DNA of 12,953 nt from NCBI GenBank assembly GCA_934462945.1, contig CAKSJF010000064.1, positions 1-12,953 on the forward strand, written 5' to 3'. Position 1 is the first letter of the stretch. Every line of letters begins with the position of its first letter. The position numbers and the translations under genes were made by a program. Below are positions 1 through 7,007 of this stretch, piece after piece. Below the pieces are notes generated by a model, which searched no databases, was not told the DNA's origin, and was given only the letters and a program-made list of their open reading frames with translations. The stretch comes from an uncultured Clostridia bacterium. GTDB lineage: Bacteria; Bacillota; Clostridia; UBA1381.

Positions 1-152
1 GGATGTAAAAAAAGAGTGCAGAACGCTCCAAACGCGCCCGACGGCGTACTGGCGTACTCCGAGCGGCGCGTTTGGAGTGTAGTTCAAGGGCAGTAATAAT
101 CTGCTTTCAAGATATTTAATCCCTTGAACGGTCTGTGCCTTTTTTGACATCC
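1..152. other. Inverted-repeat element able to fold as a three-way junction
   Basis: This non-coding stretch after the last gene contains three nested or adjacent inverted repeats. The outer helix pairs 1-14 with 139-152: GGATGT with ACATCC, then six A with six T, one mismatch at 7/146, then a G-C pair. Inside it, 26-38 pairs perfectly with 65-77 (CTCCAAACGCGCC, 13 bp), and 82-90 pairs perfectly with 121-129 (GTTCAAGGG, 9 bp). The loop of the first hairpin holds a tandem 8-bp repeat, GGCGTACT at 43-50 and 51-58. TTCAAG occurs twice (83-88, 106-111) and both copies can pair with CTTGAA at 123-128, giving two exclusive folds. It may be a structured 3' end, a bidirectional terminator or a small mobile or repeated element. 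The window edge at base 1 hides whether the outer helix continues. Confidence 0.5.
7..77 (-). terminator. Probable terminator of the dnaJ/hisD-like/hisB-like operon
   Basis: Read on the minus strand, a 13-bp GC-rich stem (77-65 with 38-26) is followed about 12 bases later by seven consecutive T (13-7). The stem can be extended by GAAC/GTTC pairing at its base, which shortens the gap to the T run. It lies about 80 bases past the stop codon of the hisB-like gene and is the only strong hairpin with a T tract there. The distance between stem and T tract is longer than ideal, so termination efficiency is uncertain. Confidence 0.55.
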
Positions 153-156
153 CATT

Positions 157-774
157 TTACTCAATGATCCAGTCTATCTTTCCTGCCACACCGCTGGTTT
201 TACCCTTTCTTGCCTCGCTGATTTCCATAGCGCGGCAAAGAGCCGATCCAACGCTCCGGAAAATTGCCTCCCAGATATGGTGTCCGTTTTTGCCTTTTTC
301 CAGGTCAATTTGCAGTGTGCAGCATGCACCCTGTGCAAATCCCTCTAAAAACGTTTCCAAATCCTCGGAGTTCATGCCCTCGGTCTGCGCCGGGATTTCG
401 ATTCCGTGTGAATCCAGGGAAAAATAGGCACGGCTTTCAAAGCTTAATGCCGTTTCTGCCTTTGCCTCGTCAATGATTCCGATGGCATCACCAAATCCCC
501 ACGCGCCGTCTGCGCGGCGGATATACTCTGCACATGCCTTTCCAAGCGCAATTCCTAAATCCTCGCAAATGACATGTGTGAGCGTAAACTGCGCCAGCTG
601 GCAGGTCACAGCAATGTTAAAGCACCCTCTCCAGGCAATATGCTCAATCATGTGATTTAAAAACGGCAGTGGTGTCTGGATTTCATCCCGGTAATTCGGT
701 TTGATCGGCGAAAAGTCCAAAACAACCGCCATCTCCGATTCTGTTGTTTTTCTGGTAACCTTGATTGGATTCAT
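157..774 (-). CDS. HisB-family (imidazoleglycerol-phosphate dehydratase-like) protein, divergent
   Basis: The 205-residue product has the length and two-repeat layout of imidazoleglycerol-phosphate dehydratase (IGPD), the manganese enzyme of histidine synthesis. Family marks are VTRKTTESE at 6-14, FLNHM at 38-42, EDLGIALGKA at 71-80, an IDEA segment near 101-104 and GHHIWEA at 164-170. It departs from true IGPD at key positions. The first HHxxE metal motif is HVxxE (H67, V68, E71), the expected Lys after the second HHxxE is Arg173, and the C-terminal phosphate-binding PSTKG loop reads TSGVAG (193-198). I chose the ATG at 774 because GGAG lies 6 bases upstream; the in-frame ATG at 804 has no good site. 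It follows the hisD-like gene by 41 bases in one operon. Membership of the family is confident; IGPD activity is doubtful. Confidence 0.85.
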   Translation of the reverse strand: MNPIKVTRKTTESEMAVVLDFSPIKPNYRDEIQTPLPFLNHMIEHIAWRGCFNIAVTCQLAQFTLTHVICEDLGIALGKACAEYIRRADGAWGFGDAIGIIDEAKAETALSFESRAYFSLDSHGIEIPAQTEGMNSEDLETFLEGFAQGACCTLQIDLEKGKNGHHIWEAIFRSVGSALCRAMEISEARKGKTSGVAGKIDWIIE

Positions 775-815
775 ATAAATCTCCGTTCTGCCATTCTGCG
801 GCATTAATATCCATA

Positions 816-2114
816 TTAATCTCTTTCTTTGACGGCTAATCCGTGCGTGTCAAAACCTTCAAATTCTGCAAATTTTGCAGCATGCCGGCGCACTTTGTTA
901 AATCCGTCATGCGATGCATAGCCAACCGAAGAACGTTTCAGAAAATCTGCAACTGATACACTGGAATAGGTTTTTGCAAAGCCGCCGGTCGGCAGGATTG
1001 CATTCGGACCTAACACAAAGTTGCAGAGTGTGACCGGGGTGTATTCACCCAGGAGAATTTCTCCGGCATTCTTGATCATGGGCAGAACCTCAAACGGCTT
1101 TTCGGTCATAACCTCCATATGCTCCGGGGCATACTCATTGACGAACCGAATAGACTCCTCCAGAGAATCGGTCAGAATCACACCGCCGTAGGTCTGATAA
1201 TTCTTTGTGATAAATTCTTTCCGCAGCGGAGAAATTTTTTCTAACTGCTGATTCATAATCGGAATGACCTTTTCCACCAACTCCGCAGAATGCGTCACCA
1301 AAAGCGCCGCACTGTCCGGACCGTGTTCTGCCTCGATCATCCAGTCTCTTGCAGCCTTTTCCGGGTCTGCATGCTCATCACAAAGGATAATTGCCTCGCT
1401 CGGTCCTGCCGGAAGTCCTGCATCGATATGGCTTGCTAACACACGCTTTGCCGCCGTTGCATAGCTGTTTCCAGGGCCGATGATTTTGTGGCATTTCGGA
1501 ATGGTTTCCGTTCCGTAGGCAACCGCTGCAACTGCCTGAATACCGCCCACCTTATAAATTTCGGTGATGCCGATAATTTTTGCCGCTGCTAAGATCGCGT
1601 CGTCCACCTTGCCCTCCTTGTTCGGCGGTGTTACTACTACAATTTTCGGAACCTTTGCAACCACTGCCGGGATTCCGAGCATGCACAAAACAGACGGAAA
1701 GCTGCCTTTACCGTGCGGCACATACAAGCAAACATCTACAATCGGGGTCGTCTTTTCGCCGACCATCAAGCCGTCGTCCACCATGGTGAACCACATTTCC
1801 TCCGGGAGCTGTTTTTCGTGGAAATCGTAAATATTTTTATAGGCATATTCAATTGCTTCGCGCGTTTCGCGGTCGCAATTTTCATAGCCCTGTTCGATCT
1901 CCTCCGGAGTTACCTTCATTTCTTTTGCTGTCAGCTTGACATGGTCAAATTTTTCGGTATATTCCAGGACTGCCGCGTCTCCGCGTGCCTTAATATCGTT
2001 CGATACTTCCGTTGCCACCTTCATATGCTCGGTAATATCTACCTCGGCACGGCGCATAATAAAGTCATATTTTTCCTTTGACATCTCGGACAGCTTGTAA
2101 ATGTTTGGCTGCAT
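816..2114 (-). CDS. HisD-family (histidinol dehydrogenase-like) protein with altered zinc-site residues
   Basis: The 432-residue product matches the NAD-dependent histidinol dehydrogenase family along its length: YVPHGKGSFPS near 131-141, VGGIQAVAA at 189-197, IGPGNSYAT at 212-220, AGPSEA at 236-241, AEHGPDS at 262-268, YAPEHMEV at 328-335 and GPNAILPTGG at 369-378. The catalytic Glu-His pair is kept (E331, H332). By eye alignment with E. coli HisD, zinc ligands Gln259, His262, Asp360 and His419 correspond to E261, H264, N365 and H424, and the His of NHVLPT is A372. These changes argue against simple histidinol oxidation; HisD paralogues acting on other alcohols are known, for example the sulfopropanediol dehydrogenase HpsN. 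The ATG at 2114 is preferred because AGGAGG sits 7 bases upstream; for the ATG at 2120 the gap is only 1 base. dnaJ ends 15 bases upstream. Confidence 0.88.
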   Translation of the reverse strand: MQPNIYKLSEMSKEKYDFIMRRAEVDITEHMKVATEVSNDIKARGDAAVLEYTEKFDHVKLTAKEMKVTPEEIEQGYENCDRETREAIEYAYKNIYDFHEKQLPEEMWFTMVDDGLMVGEKTTPIVDVCLYVPHGKGSFPSVLCMLGIPAVVAKVPKIVVVTPPNKEGKVDDAILAAAKIIGITEIYKVGGIQAVAAVAYGTETIPKCHKIIGPGNSYATAAKRVLASHIDAGLPAGPSEAIILCDEHADPEKAARDWMIEAEHGPDSAALLVTHSAELVEKVIPIMNQQLEKISPLRKEFITKNYQTYGGVILTDSLEESIRFVNEYAPEHMEVMTEKPFEVLPMIKNAGEILLGEYTPVTLCNFVLGPNAILPTGGFAKTYSSVSVADFLKRSSVGYASHDGFNKVRRHAAKFAEFEGFDTHGLAVKERD

Positions 2115-2121
2115 GTTCATT

Positions 2122-2127
2122 CCTCCT
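2122..2127 (-). promoter_or_regulatory. Ribosome binding site deciding the hisD-like start
   Basis: AGGAGG on the minus strand lies just after the dnaJ stop codon. Its spacing is 7 bases to the ATG at 2114 and 1 base to the ATG at 2120, so it selects the shorter protein. Its position only a few bases past the dnaJ stop suggests translational coupling between dnaJ and the hisD-like gene. Confidence 0.75.
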
Positions 2128-2129
2128 CG

Positions 2130-3269
2130 TCACTTCAAAAACTCGCGCATTTTCTCTACGAAGCTTTTTTGCTTTTTGTAATTTTTGCCCTCGGAAATTG
2201 CCTCAAATTCCTTAAGCAGTTCTTTTTGTTTATTGGTTAAGCCTTTCGGCACTTCCACATCTACCGTTACATACTGATCTCCGCGCATTTTTCCGCGGAT
2301 ATGGGGGATTCCCTTGCCGCGCAGACGGAATACTGCGCCCGGCTGTGTTCCCTCCGGAATATCATATTCCACCACACCGTCTAAGGTCGGGACTTTGACC
2401 GTTGCACCGACTGCCGCCTGTACAAAGGTGACCGGCAAATCCATGTATACGTCAAAGCCGTCCCGGCGGAACATTTCATGCGGCTTGATCCGGATGGTGA
2501 TTAACAGATCGCCGTTCGGACCTCCGCGTTCGCCCGGCTCGCCCTTTTGGGAAAGCTGCATGGTCTGACCGTGGTCGATTCCTGCCGGAATATCCACCTC
2601 AAGCGTGGTTGATTTCCGAACCTTACCCGTTCCGCGGCAATCGCGGCATGGCTCCTCAATGATCTGACCAGTTCCATGGCATTGCGGACAAGTGGTCACG
2701 TTTGTCATATATCCAAGCGGGGTTCTGGTCTGGGTTCTCACCTGACCGCTGCCGCCGCATTTCTGACAGGTTTTCGGTTTTGTACCCGGCTTTGCGCCGC
2801 TGCCGCCGCAGGTTTTACAGTTTTCTCTGCGTGTGAGCGTAATTGTTTTTTTACATCCGAATGCCGCTTCCTCAAACGTCAGATCAATCACCTGGCGAAT
2901 ATCCTGCCCTCTGACCGGTGCATTCTGCCGTCTTGCGCCTCCTCCGAAACCGCCGCCGAACAGATCGGAGAAAATATCTCCAAAATCGAAACCGCCGCCA
3001 AAGCCGCCTGCTCCGTATCCGCCGCCTGCTCCAAAGTTCGGATCAACTCCGGCATGACCAAACTGGTCATACTTAGAACGCTGTTCCGAATCGGACAAAA
3101 CCTCATATGCTTCATTGACTTCCTTAAATTTTGCCTCCGCCTCTTTATCGCCCGGATGCAAGTCCGGATGATACTTTTTCGCTTCCCGGCGGTACGCTTT
3201 TTTGATTTCATCATCAGATGCGCCTTTCTGCACACCTAAGACCTCATAAAAATCTCTTTTATCAGCCAA
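2130..3269 (-). CDS. dnaJ: Chaperone protein DnaJ (type I Hsp40)
   Basis: This cytosolic co-chaperone stimulates DnaK ATP hydrolysis and delivers unfolded substrates. The 379-residue protein shows all type I parts in order: a J domain at 1-70 with the HPD motif at 34-36, a Gly/Phe-rich linker at about 80-112, four CxxCxGxG zinc repeats (Cys pairs 151/154, 168/171, 194/197, 208/211), then the C-terminal substrate-binding domains. The start is TTG at 3269, preceded by AGGTG at 7 bases; the product then begins MADKRDFYEVLGV, typical of the family, and no nearby in-frame ATG exists. Unlike hrcA-grpE-dnaK, it has its own promoter without a full CIRCE, and its downstream partners are HisD- and HisB-family genes. 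In many Bacillota dnaJ is instead followed by the ribosomal protein L11 methyltransferase gene. Confidence 0.97.
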   Translation of the reverse strand: MADKRDFYEVLGVQKGASDDEIKKAYRREAKKYHPDLHPGDKEAEAKFKEVNEAYEVLSDSEQRSKYDQFGHAGVDPNFGAGGGYGAGGFGGGFDFGDIFSDLFGGGFGGGARRQNAPVRGQDIRQVIDLTFEEAAFGCKKTITLTRRENCKTCGGSGAKPGTKPKTCQKCGGSGQVRTQTRTPLGYMTNVTTCPQCHGTGQIIEEPCRDCRGTGKVRKSTTLEVDIPAGIDHGQTMQLSQKGEPGERGGPNGDLLITIRIKPHEMFRRDGFDVYMDLPVTFVQAAVGATVKVPTLDGVVEYDIPEGTQPGAVFRLRGKGIPHIRGKMRGDQYVTVDVEVPKGLTNKQKELLKEFEAISEGKNYKKQKSFVEKMREFLK

Positions 3270-3291
3270 CTTGTTTCACCTACCCTTATTT

Positions 3292-3320
3292 ATTATACCA
3301 AATTCCTCGGCATTTGTAAA
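3292..3320 (-). promoter_or_regulatory. Sigma-A promoter of dnaJ
   Basis: On the minus strand TTTACA (3320-3315) and TATAAT (3297-3292) are separated by exactly 17 bases, with a TGG extended -10 just before TATAAT. The predicted start near 3285 gives a very short leader, about 16 bases, ahead of the TTG start. A half-match to CIRCE (GTGCTAA, 3331-3325) lies just upstream of the -35 box, but the other arm is absent. Confidence 0.8.
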
Positions 3321-3392
3321 TACTTTAGCACGATAAACTTAGTAGAAAATTCCTTATAATTATTTACATTTTTCAGCACACTGCACATTTTG

Positions 3393-3448
3393 AAAGGGAC
3401 TGCCGCAAAGCGATTCCCTGAACCGTTCCTTTTGCAGCAGTCCCTTTT
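3393..3448 (-). terminator. Hairpin after dnaK, probable partial terminator
   Basis: An inverted repeat begins 10 bases after the dnaK stop: AAAGGGACTGC-CGCAAA on one arm pairs with TTTGCAGCAGTCCCTTT on the other, with one mismatch and a loop of about 20 bases. On the minus strand it is followed only by a short U run (CCCUUUC) and on the plus strand by four U, so it may be a weak terminator, or a hairpin that stabilises the hrcA-grpE-dnaK mRNA end. With the dnaJ promoter just beyond, it separates dnaJ from the heat-shock operon. Confidence 0.65.
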
Positions 3449-3457
3449 CCATCTAAG

Positions 3458-5326
3458 TTATTTCTTGTCGTCGTTGTCTACTTCGCGATAATCTGCCTCA
3501 TAGACATTATCGTTCGGAGCAGCGCCCTGCGCACCGCCCTGTGCGCCCTGGGCAAAGTCTTCCGGGTTAAATCCCTGACCCTGCGCGCCCTGCGGATTTG
3601 CCTGCTGATAAAGCTTTTCCGAAACCTTGTAGAATGCCTGCTGTAAGCTTTCTGTTGCCGCTTTGATTGCGTCTGTGTCTGTGCCCTCCAGCGCTTTCTT
3701 CACTTTCTCGATTTCCTCTTTCACCGGAGCTTTGTCTGCCTCCGGCACTTTATCGCCAATTTCATTCAAGGTCTTTTCCGACTGATAAACAAGGCTCTCT
3801 GCGTTGTTTCTTGTCTCAACCTCTTCTTTTCTCTTTTTATCTTCTTCTGCATACTTTTCAGCCTCTTTGACTGCCTTGTCGATATCCTCATCACTCAGAT
3901 TGGAGGATGCAGTAATGGTGATTTTCTGCTCGTTGCCTGTTCCCATATCCTTAGCTGATACATTTACAATACCGTTTGCGTCAATATCAAAGGTAACCTC
4001 GATTTGCGGCACACCGCGCGGAGCAGGAGCAATTCCGGTTAAGCTGAAACGACCCAGGGTCTTATTATACTGCGCCATATCACGCTCACCTTGCAGAACG
4101 TGTACCTCAACACTGGTCTGTCCATCTGCTGCGGTGGAGAAGATCTGAGACTTCTTAGTCGGGATGGTGGTATTACGGTCGATCAGACGTGTGAACACAC
4201 CGCCCATCGTTTCGATACCCAAAGACAACGGCGTAACATCCAACAGCAGTAAATCCTTTACGTCTCCGCCTAATACACCAGCCTGTACCGCTGCACCGAT
4301 TGCAACGCATTCATCCGGGTTAATGCCCTTATGCGGCTCCTGACCCATTTCTTTCTTCACAGCCTCCTGCACTGCCGGGATTCTGGAAGAACCGCCGACT
4401 AAGAGTACCTTGTGAATTTCGCTTGCGGAAAGTCCTGCGTCTTTCATCGCATTCCGGATGCAAACCAAAGTTTTCTGAACCAGATCTGCGGTCAACTCGT
4501 CAAATTTTGCACGGGTAACGGTAATATCCATATGCTTCGGACCGGATGCGTCTACTGTGATAAACGGCAGGTTGACGTTCGAGGTCATAGAACCGGAAAG
4601 CTCTTTCTTGCATTTTTCTGCTGCGTCTTTCAAACGCTGCATTGCCATCTTGTCGCCTCTTAAATCGATTCCGCTTTCTTTCTTAAATTCTTCAATCAGA
4701 TAGTTCATCACGCGCTCATCGAAGTCGTCGCCGCCCAGTCTGGTATCACCGTTGGTTGCCAACACTTCAAAGACACCGTCGCCGATTTCCAGGATGGAAA
4801 CATCGAATGTACCGCCGCCTAAGTCGTAGATCATAACCTTTTGGTCGGTGTCGCTCATGCCATAAGCAAGAGCAGCTGCGGTCGGCTCGTTGATAATTCT
4901 CAAAACCTCTAAGCCTGCGATCTTGCCGGCATCCTTGGTTGCCTGTCTCTGCGAATCGCTGAAATATGCCGGAACTGTGATAACTGCCTGTGTCACCGGC
5001 TCACCCAGATATGCCTCTGCGTCATTCTTTAATTTTGTCAGAATCATAGCAGAAATTTCCTGCGGTGTGTATGCCTTACCATCAATGTTTACTTTATAGT
5101 CAGTACCCATTTCACGCTTAATGGACATGATAGTTCTGTCTGCATTTGTAACAGCCTGTCTTTTTGCCGGCTCGCCGACAATTCTCTCGCCGTCCTTCTG
5201 GAACGCTACGATAGACGGTGTGGTTCTGCCGCCCTCAGAATTTGCAATAACAGTCGGGTTTCCGCCCTCAATCACTGCTACGCAAGAGTTTGTTGTACCT
5301 AAGTCAATACCAATAATTTTTCCCAT
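3458..5326 (-). CDS. dnaK: Chaperone protein DnaK (Hsp70)
   Basis: This is the ATP-driven cytosolic Hsp70 that binds exposed hydrophobic peptide segments, working with DnaJ and GrpE. The 622-residue product begins MGKIIGIDLGTTNS, the phosphate-1 loop of the actin-like ATPase domain. It continues with DLGGGTFDVSIL, LVGGSSRIPAVQEAV and the linker region DVTPLSLGIETMGGV, then a beta-sandwich peptide-binding domain and a helical lid. It ends in a Gln/Gly/Ala-rich tail and an acidic end, EVDNDDKK. As in other Bacillota, the roughly 23-residue insertion of Gram-negative DnaK is absent from the first quarter. I took the ATG at 5326, which has AGGAGG 8 bases upstream; an in-frame ATG at 5359 would add 11 unrelated residues and abut the grpE stop codon. 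It lies 33 bases after grpE. Confidence 0.98.
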   Translation of the reverse strand: MGKIIGIDLGTTNSCVAVIEGGNPTVIANSEGGRTTPSIVAFQKDGERIVGEPAKRQAVTNADRTIMSIKREMGTDYKVNIDGKAYTPQEISAMILTKLKNDAEAYLGEPVTQAVITVPAYFSDSQRQATKDAGKIAGLEVLRIINEPTAAALAYGMSDTDQKVMIYDLGGGTFDVSILEIGDGVFEVLATNGDTRLGGDDFDERVMNYLIEEFKKESGIDLRGDKMAMQRLKDAAEKCKKELSGSMTSNVNLPFITVDASGPKHMDITVTRAKFDELTADLVQKTLVCIRNAMKDAGLSASEIHKVLLVGGSSRIPAVQEAVKKEMGQEPHKGINPDECVAIGAAVQAGVLGGDVKDLLLLDVTPLSLGIETMGGVFTRLIDRNTTIPTKKSQIFSTAADGQTSVEVHVLQGERDMAQYNKTLGRFSLTGIAPAPRGVPQIEVTFDIDANGIVNVSAKDMGTGNEQKITITASSNLSDEDIDKAVKEAEKYAEEDKKRKEEVETRNNAESLVYQSEKTLNEIGDKVPEADKAPVKEEIEKVKKALEGTDTDAIKAATESLQQAFYKVSEKLYQQANPQGAQGQGFNPEDFAQGAQGGAQGAAPNDNVYEADYREVDNDDKK

Positions 5327-5359
5327 AATAAATTCCTCCTCTATAATCGCTTTATACAA

Positions 5360-5905
5360 TTAGTTTGCTACTTTCACCATACTGTGCCGGATGACTCTGT
5401 CGTCCTTGTAGCGATAGCCTTTCATAAATTCCTCCACAATGGTGTTATCCGCTGTGGACTCCTCCTCCACATGCATCACTGCATTGTGAAGATTCGGATC
5501 AAATTCTTCGCCGACTGCCGGGATTTCAGAAACCTCCAGCTTGGATAAAATGTCGTTCATTTGCTTTTTTACCATTTCGACGCCCTCTAAAACCTTTTTG
5601 GCGTCCTCGCTCTGCACCTCAACCGCAAGTGCGCGGTCAAGATTGTCGCTCACCGGCAGGATTGCGGAAACCACATCCACCACCGCGTCTGCATACCGTG
5701 CGTCCTTCTCGCGCTGTGAGCGCTTTTTGAAGTTATCATACTCGGCATAAAGACGGAGGTATTTGTCCTCCCATTCCTTTACCTTTTTTTGAAGTTCTTC
5801 CGTCTCGGACGGCTTTTGCTCCTCCGGCGCATTCTCCTGCTCCGGCTTTTCTTCTTTTACTTCTTCCTGTTCTACTAAGGGTTCTTCCTTTTTCTTGTTA
5901 CCCAA
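5360..5905 (-). CDS. grpE: Nucleotide exchange factor GrpE
   Basis: GrpE dimers release ADP from DnaK and reset its cycle. The 181-residue protein has a Glu/Lys-rich, probably disordered first 40 residues and a long helix with LRLYAEYDNFKKRSQREK near 51-68. The core is LPVSDNLDRAL, and the C-terminal wing contains EEFDPNLHNAVMHV and GYRYKDDRVIRHSMVKV, all family signatures. The start is TTG at 5905, 3 bases after the hrcA stop codon, with GGGGG as a modest ribosome binding site 7 bases upstream, lying inside the last codons of hrcA. No alternative ATG occurs before the conserved domain. The layout indicates translational coupling to hrcA. Confidence 0.96.
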   Translation of the reverse strand: MGNKKKEEPLVEQEEVKEEKPEQENAPEEQKPSETEELQKKVKEWEDKYLRLYAEYDNFKKRSQREKDARYADAVVDVVSAILPVSDNLDRALAVEVQSEDAKKVLEGVEMVKKQMNDILSKLEVSEIPAVGEEFDPNLHNAVMHVEEESTADNTIVEEFMKGYRYKDDRVIRHSMVKVAN

Positions 5906-5908
5906 ACC

Positions 5909-6961
5909 TTATCCCCCGCTTTCTCCAATATATAGCTGATACAAAATCTTATCAATGTGACTGGAAATACAATCCAGATTTGCAATCACCTTTGCATAAT
6001 CCATCCGCTTTGGTCCGATCACGCCGATTTTTCCGACCGACTTTTTGTCGATTGAATAATTGACGGTAACCAGGCTGCAATCCGAAAGTTCCTCCATGCC
6101 GTTTTCCGTGCCGATTTTGACATCAATATTTTTTTCGTCCTCTGACGGCTTCATCAGCTGCTTCAGATTTTTTTCATCGGCTAAGAAATCCAGCATTCTC
6201 TGCGCCTTTTCAATGCTGCTATACTCCGGATACTGAAGAATCGACTTTGCATTTTCCACATAGAAATGTGTCTCATCCAGCGATTCAATCGTTTCATATA
6301 CGAAATTTAAAATCCGGATCAAAACCTTTGGCGGAAGCTTTAGGGTCTGCTCAATTTCATTCTGCATGCTTTGGATTGCGTCAAATGTAATTTCATTGAC
6401 GCTCATACCGTTTAACTGCTTTTGCAGGATGACGCCAAGACCGGCTGCTGTCTGCTCATCAATGCCAATCGGCATCAGCTGATTCTTTACAACACCCTCC
6501 TTGGTTACCACAATCAGCATCACGTTCGAGCCGCCCAGGTGTACCAGATCAATTTTCTGAATCCGGGACTCTAAGTCCGGCGAGGATACCACTGTGGTAT
6601 AGTTGGTGAGTGTGGCGGCAATCAGGCTTGCCTTTTTGATCAGATGCTCCAATTGCAGAACCCGTTCTTCCAACACGCTCTGCATCCGCTCCATTGCCTC
6701 CACGCTCATCTGATACCGATGCATCAGAGAGTTGACATAAAAGCGGTAGCCGCTGTCCGACGGGATTCTCCCGGCGGAGGTGTGCGGCTGTACCAAAAAG
6801 CCCATTCCCTCCAGATCCGCCATTTCGTTGCGGATGGTGGCGCTGGATAAACCCAGCTCATTCTTTTTGGAAAGCACTCGCGAGCCGACCGGCTCTGCCG
6901 TACCTAAATACTCATCAATGATTGCTTGCAGGATTTTTTGCTTTCTTTCACTTAATTCCAT
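5909..6961 (-). CDS. hrcA: Heat-inducible transcription repressor HrcA
   Basis: HrcA represses class I heat-shock genes by binding CIRCE, and its folding is monitored by GroEL in studied Bacillota. The 350-residue product has a winged-helix N-terminus: LSERKQKILQAIIDEYL at 3-19, PVGSRVLS at 24-31, SSATIRNEMADLEGMGFL at 39-56 and HTSAGRIPSDSGYRFYV at 60-76. A GAF-like regulatory region follows (for example VIVVTKEGVVKNQ). The start is set at the ATG at 6961, where GAGGTG lies 6 bases upstream (6968-6973). An in-frame ATG at 7018 would place the start inside the CIRCE operator and add 19 residues foreign to the family. It is the first gene of hrcA-grpE-dnaK and autoregulated through the CIRCE 46 bases upstream. 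Confidence 0.97.
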   Translation of the reverse strand: MELSERKQKILQAIIDEYLGTAEPVGSRVLSKKNELGLSSATIRNEMADLEGMGFLVQPHTSAGRIPSDSGYRFYVNSLMHRYQMSVEAMERMQSVLEERVLQLEHLIKKASLIAATLTNYTTVVSSPDLESRIQKIDLVHLGGSNVMLIVVTKEGVVKNQLMPIGIDEQTAAGLGVILQKQLNGMSVNEITFDAIQSMQNEIEQTLKLPPKVLIRILNFVYETIESLDETHFYVENAKSILQYPEYSSIEKAQRMLDFLADEKNLKQLMKPSEDEKNIDVKIGTENGMEELSDCSLVTVNYSIDKKSVGKIGVIGPKRMDYAKVIANLDCISSHIDKILYQLYIGESGG

Positions 6962-7007
6962 TAAATTCACCTCGAAACTAATCCGACGTAATTCATTGGT
7001 GTTCTTG

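Noticed and set aside
1713..2081. 122-codon plus-strand frame opposite the hisD-like gene
   Set aside because: It lies wholly antisense to a conserved gene, has no ribosome binding site or recognisable motif, and reads as a codon-bias shadow.
2676..3239. 187-codon plus-strand frame opposite dnaJ
   Set aside because: Antisense to the Gly-rich and zinc-repeat part of dnaJ, whose composition keeps other frames open; no family resemblance.
3325..3351. Second CIRCE operator upstream of dnaJ
   Set aside because: Only one arm (GTGCTAA) is recognisable; the sequence at the expected position of the other arm does not match, so it is reported only as a possible relic.
5327..5359. 11-residue N-terminal extension of DnaK
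   Set aside because: DnaK proteins begin at MGKIIGIDLG; AGGAGG is placed for the ATG at 5326.
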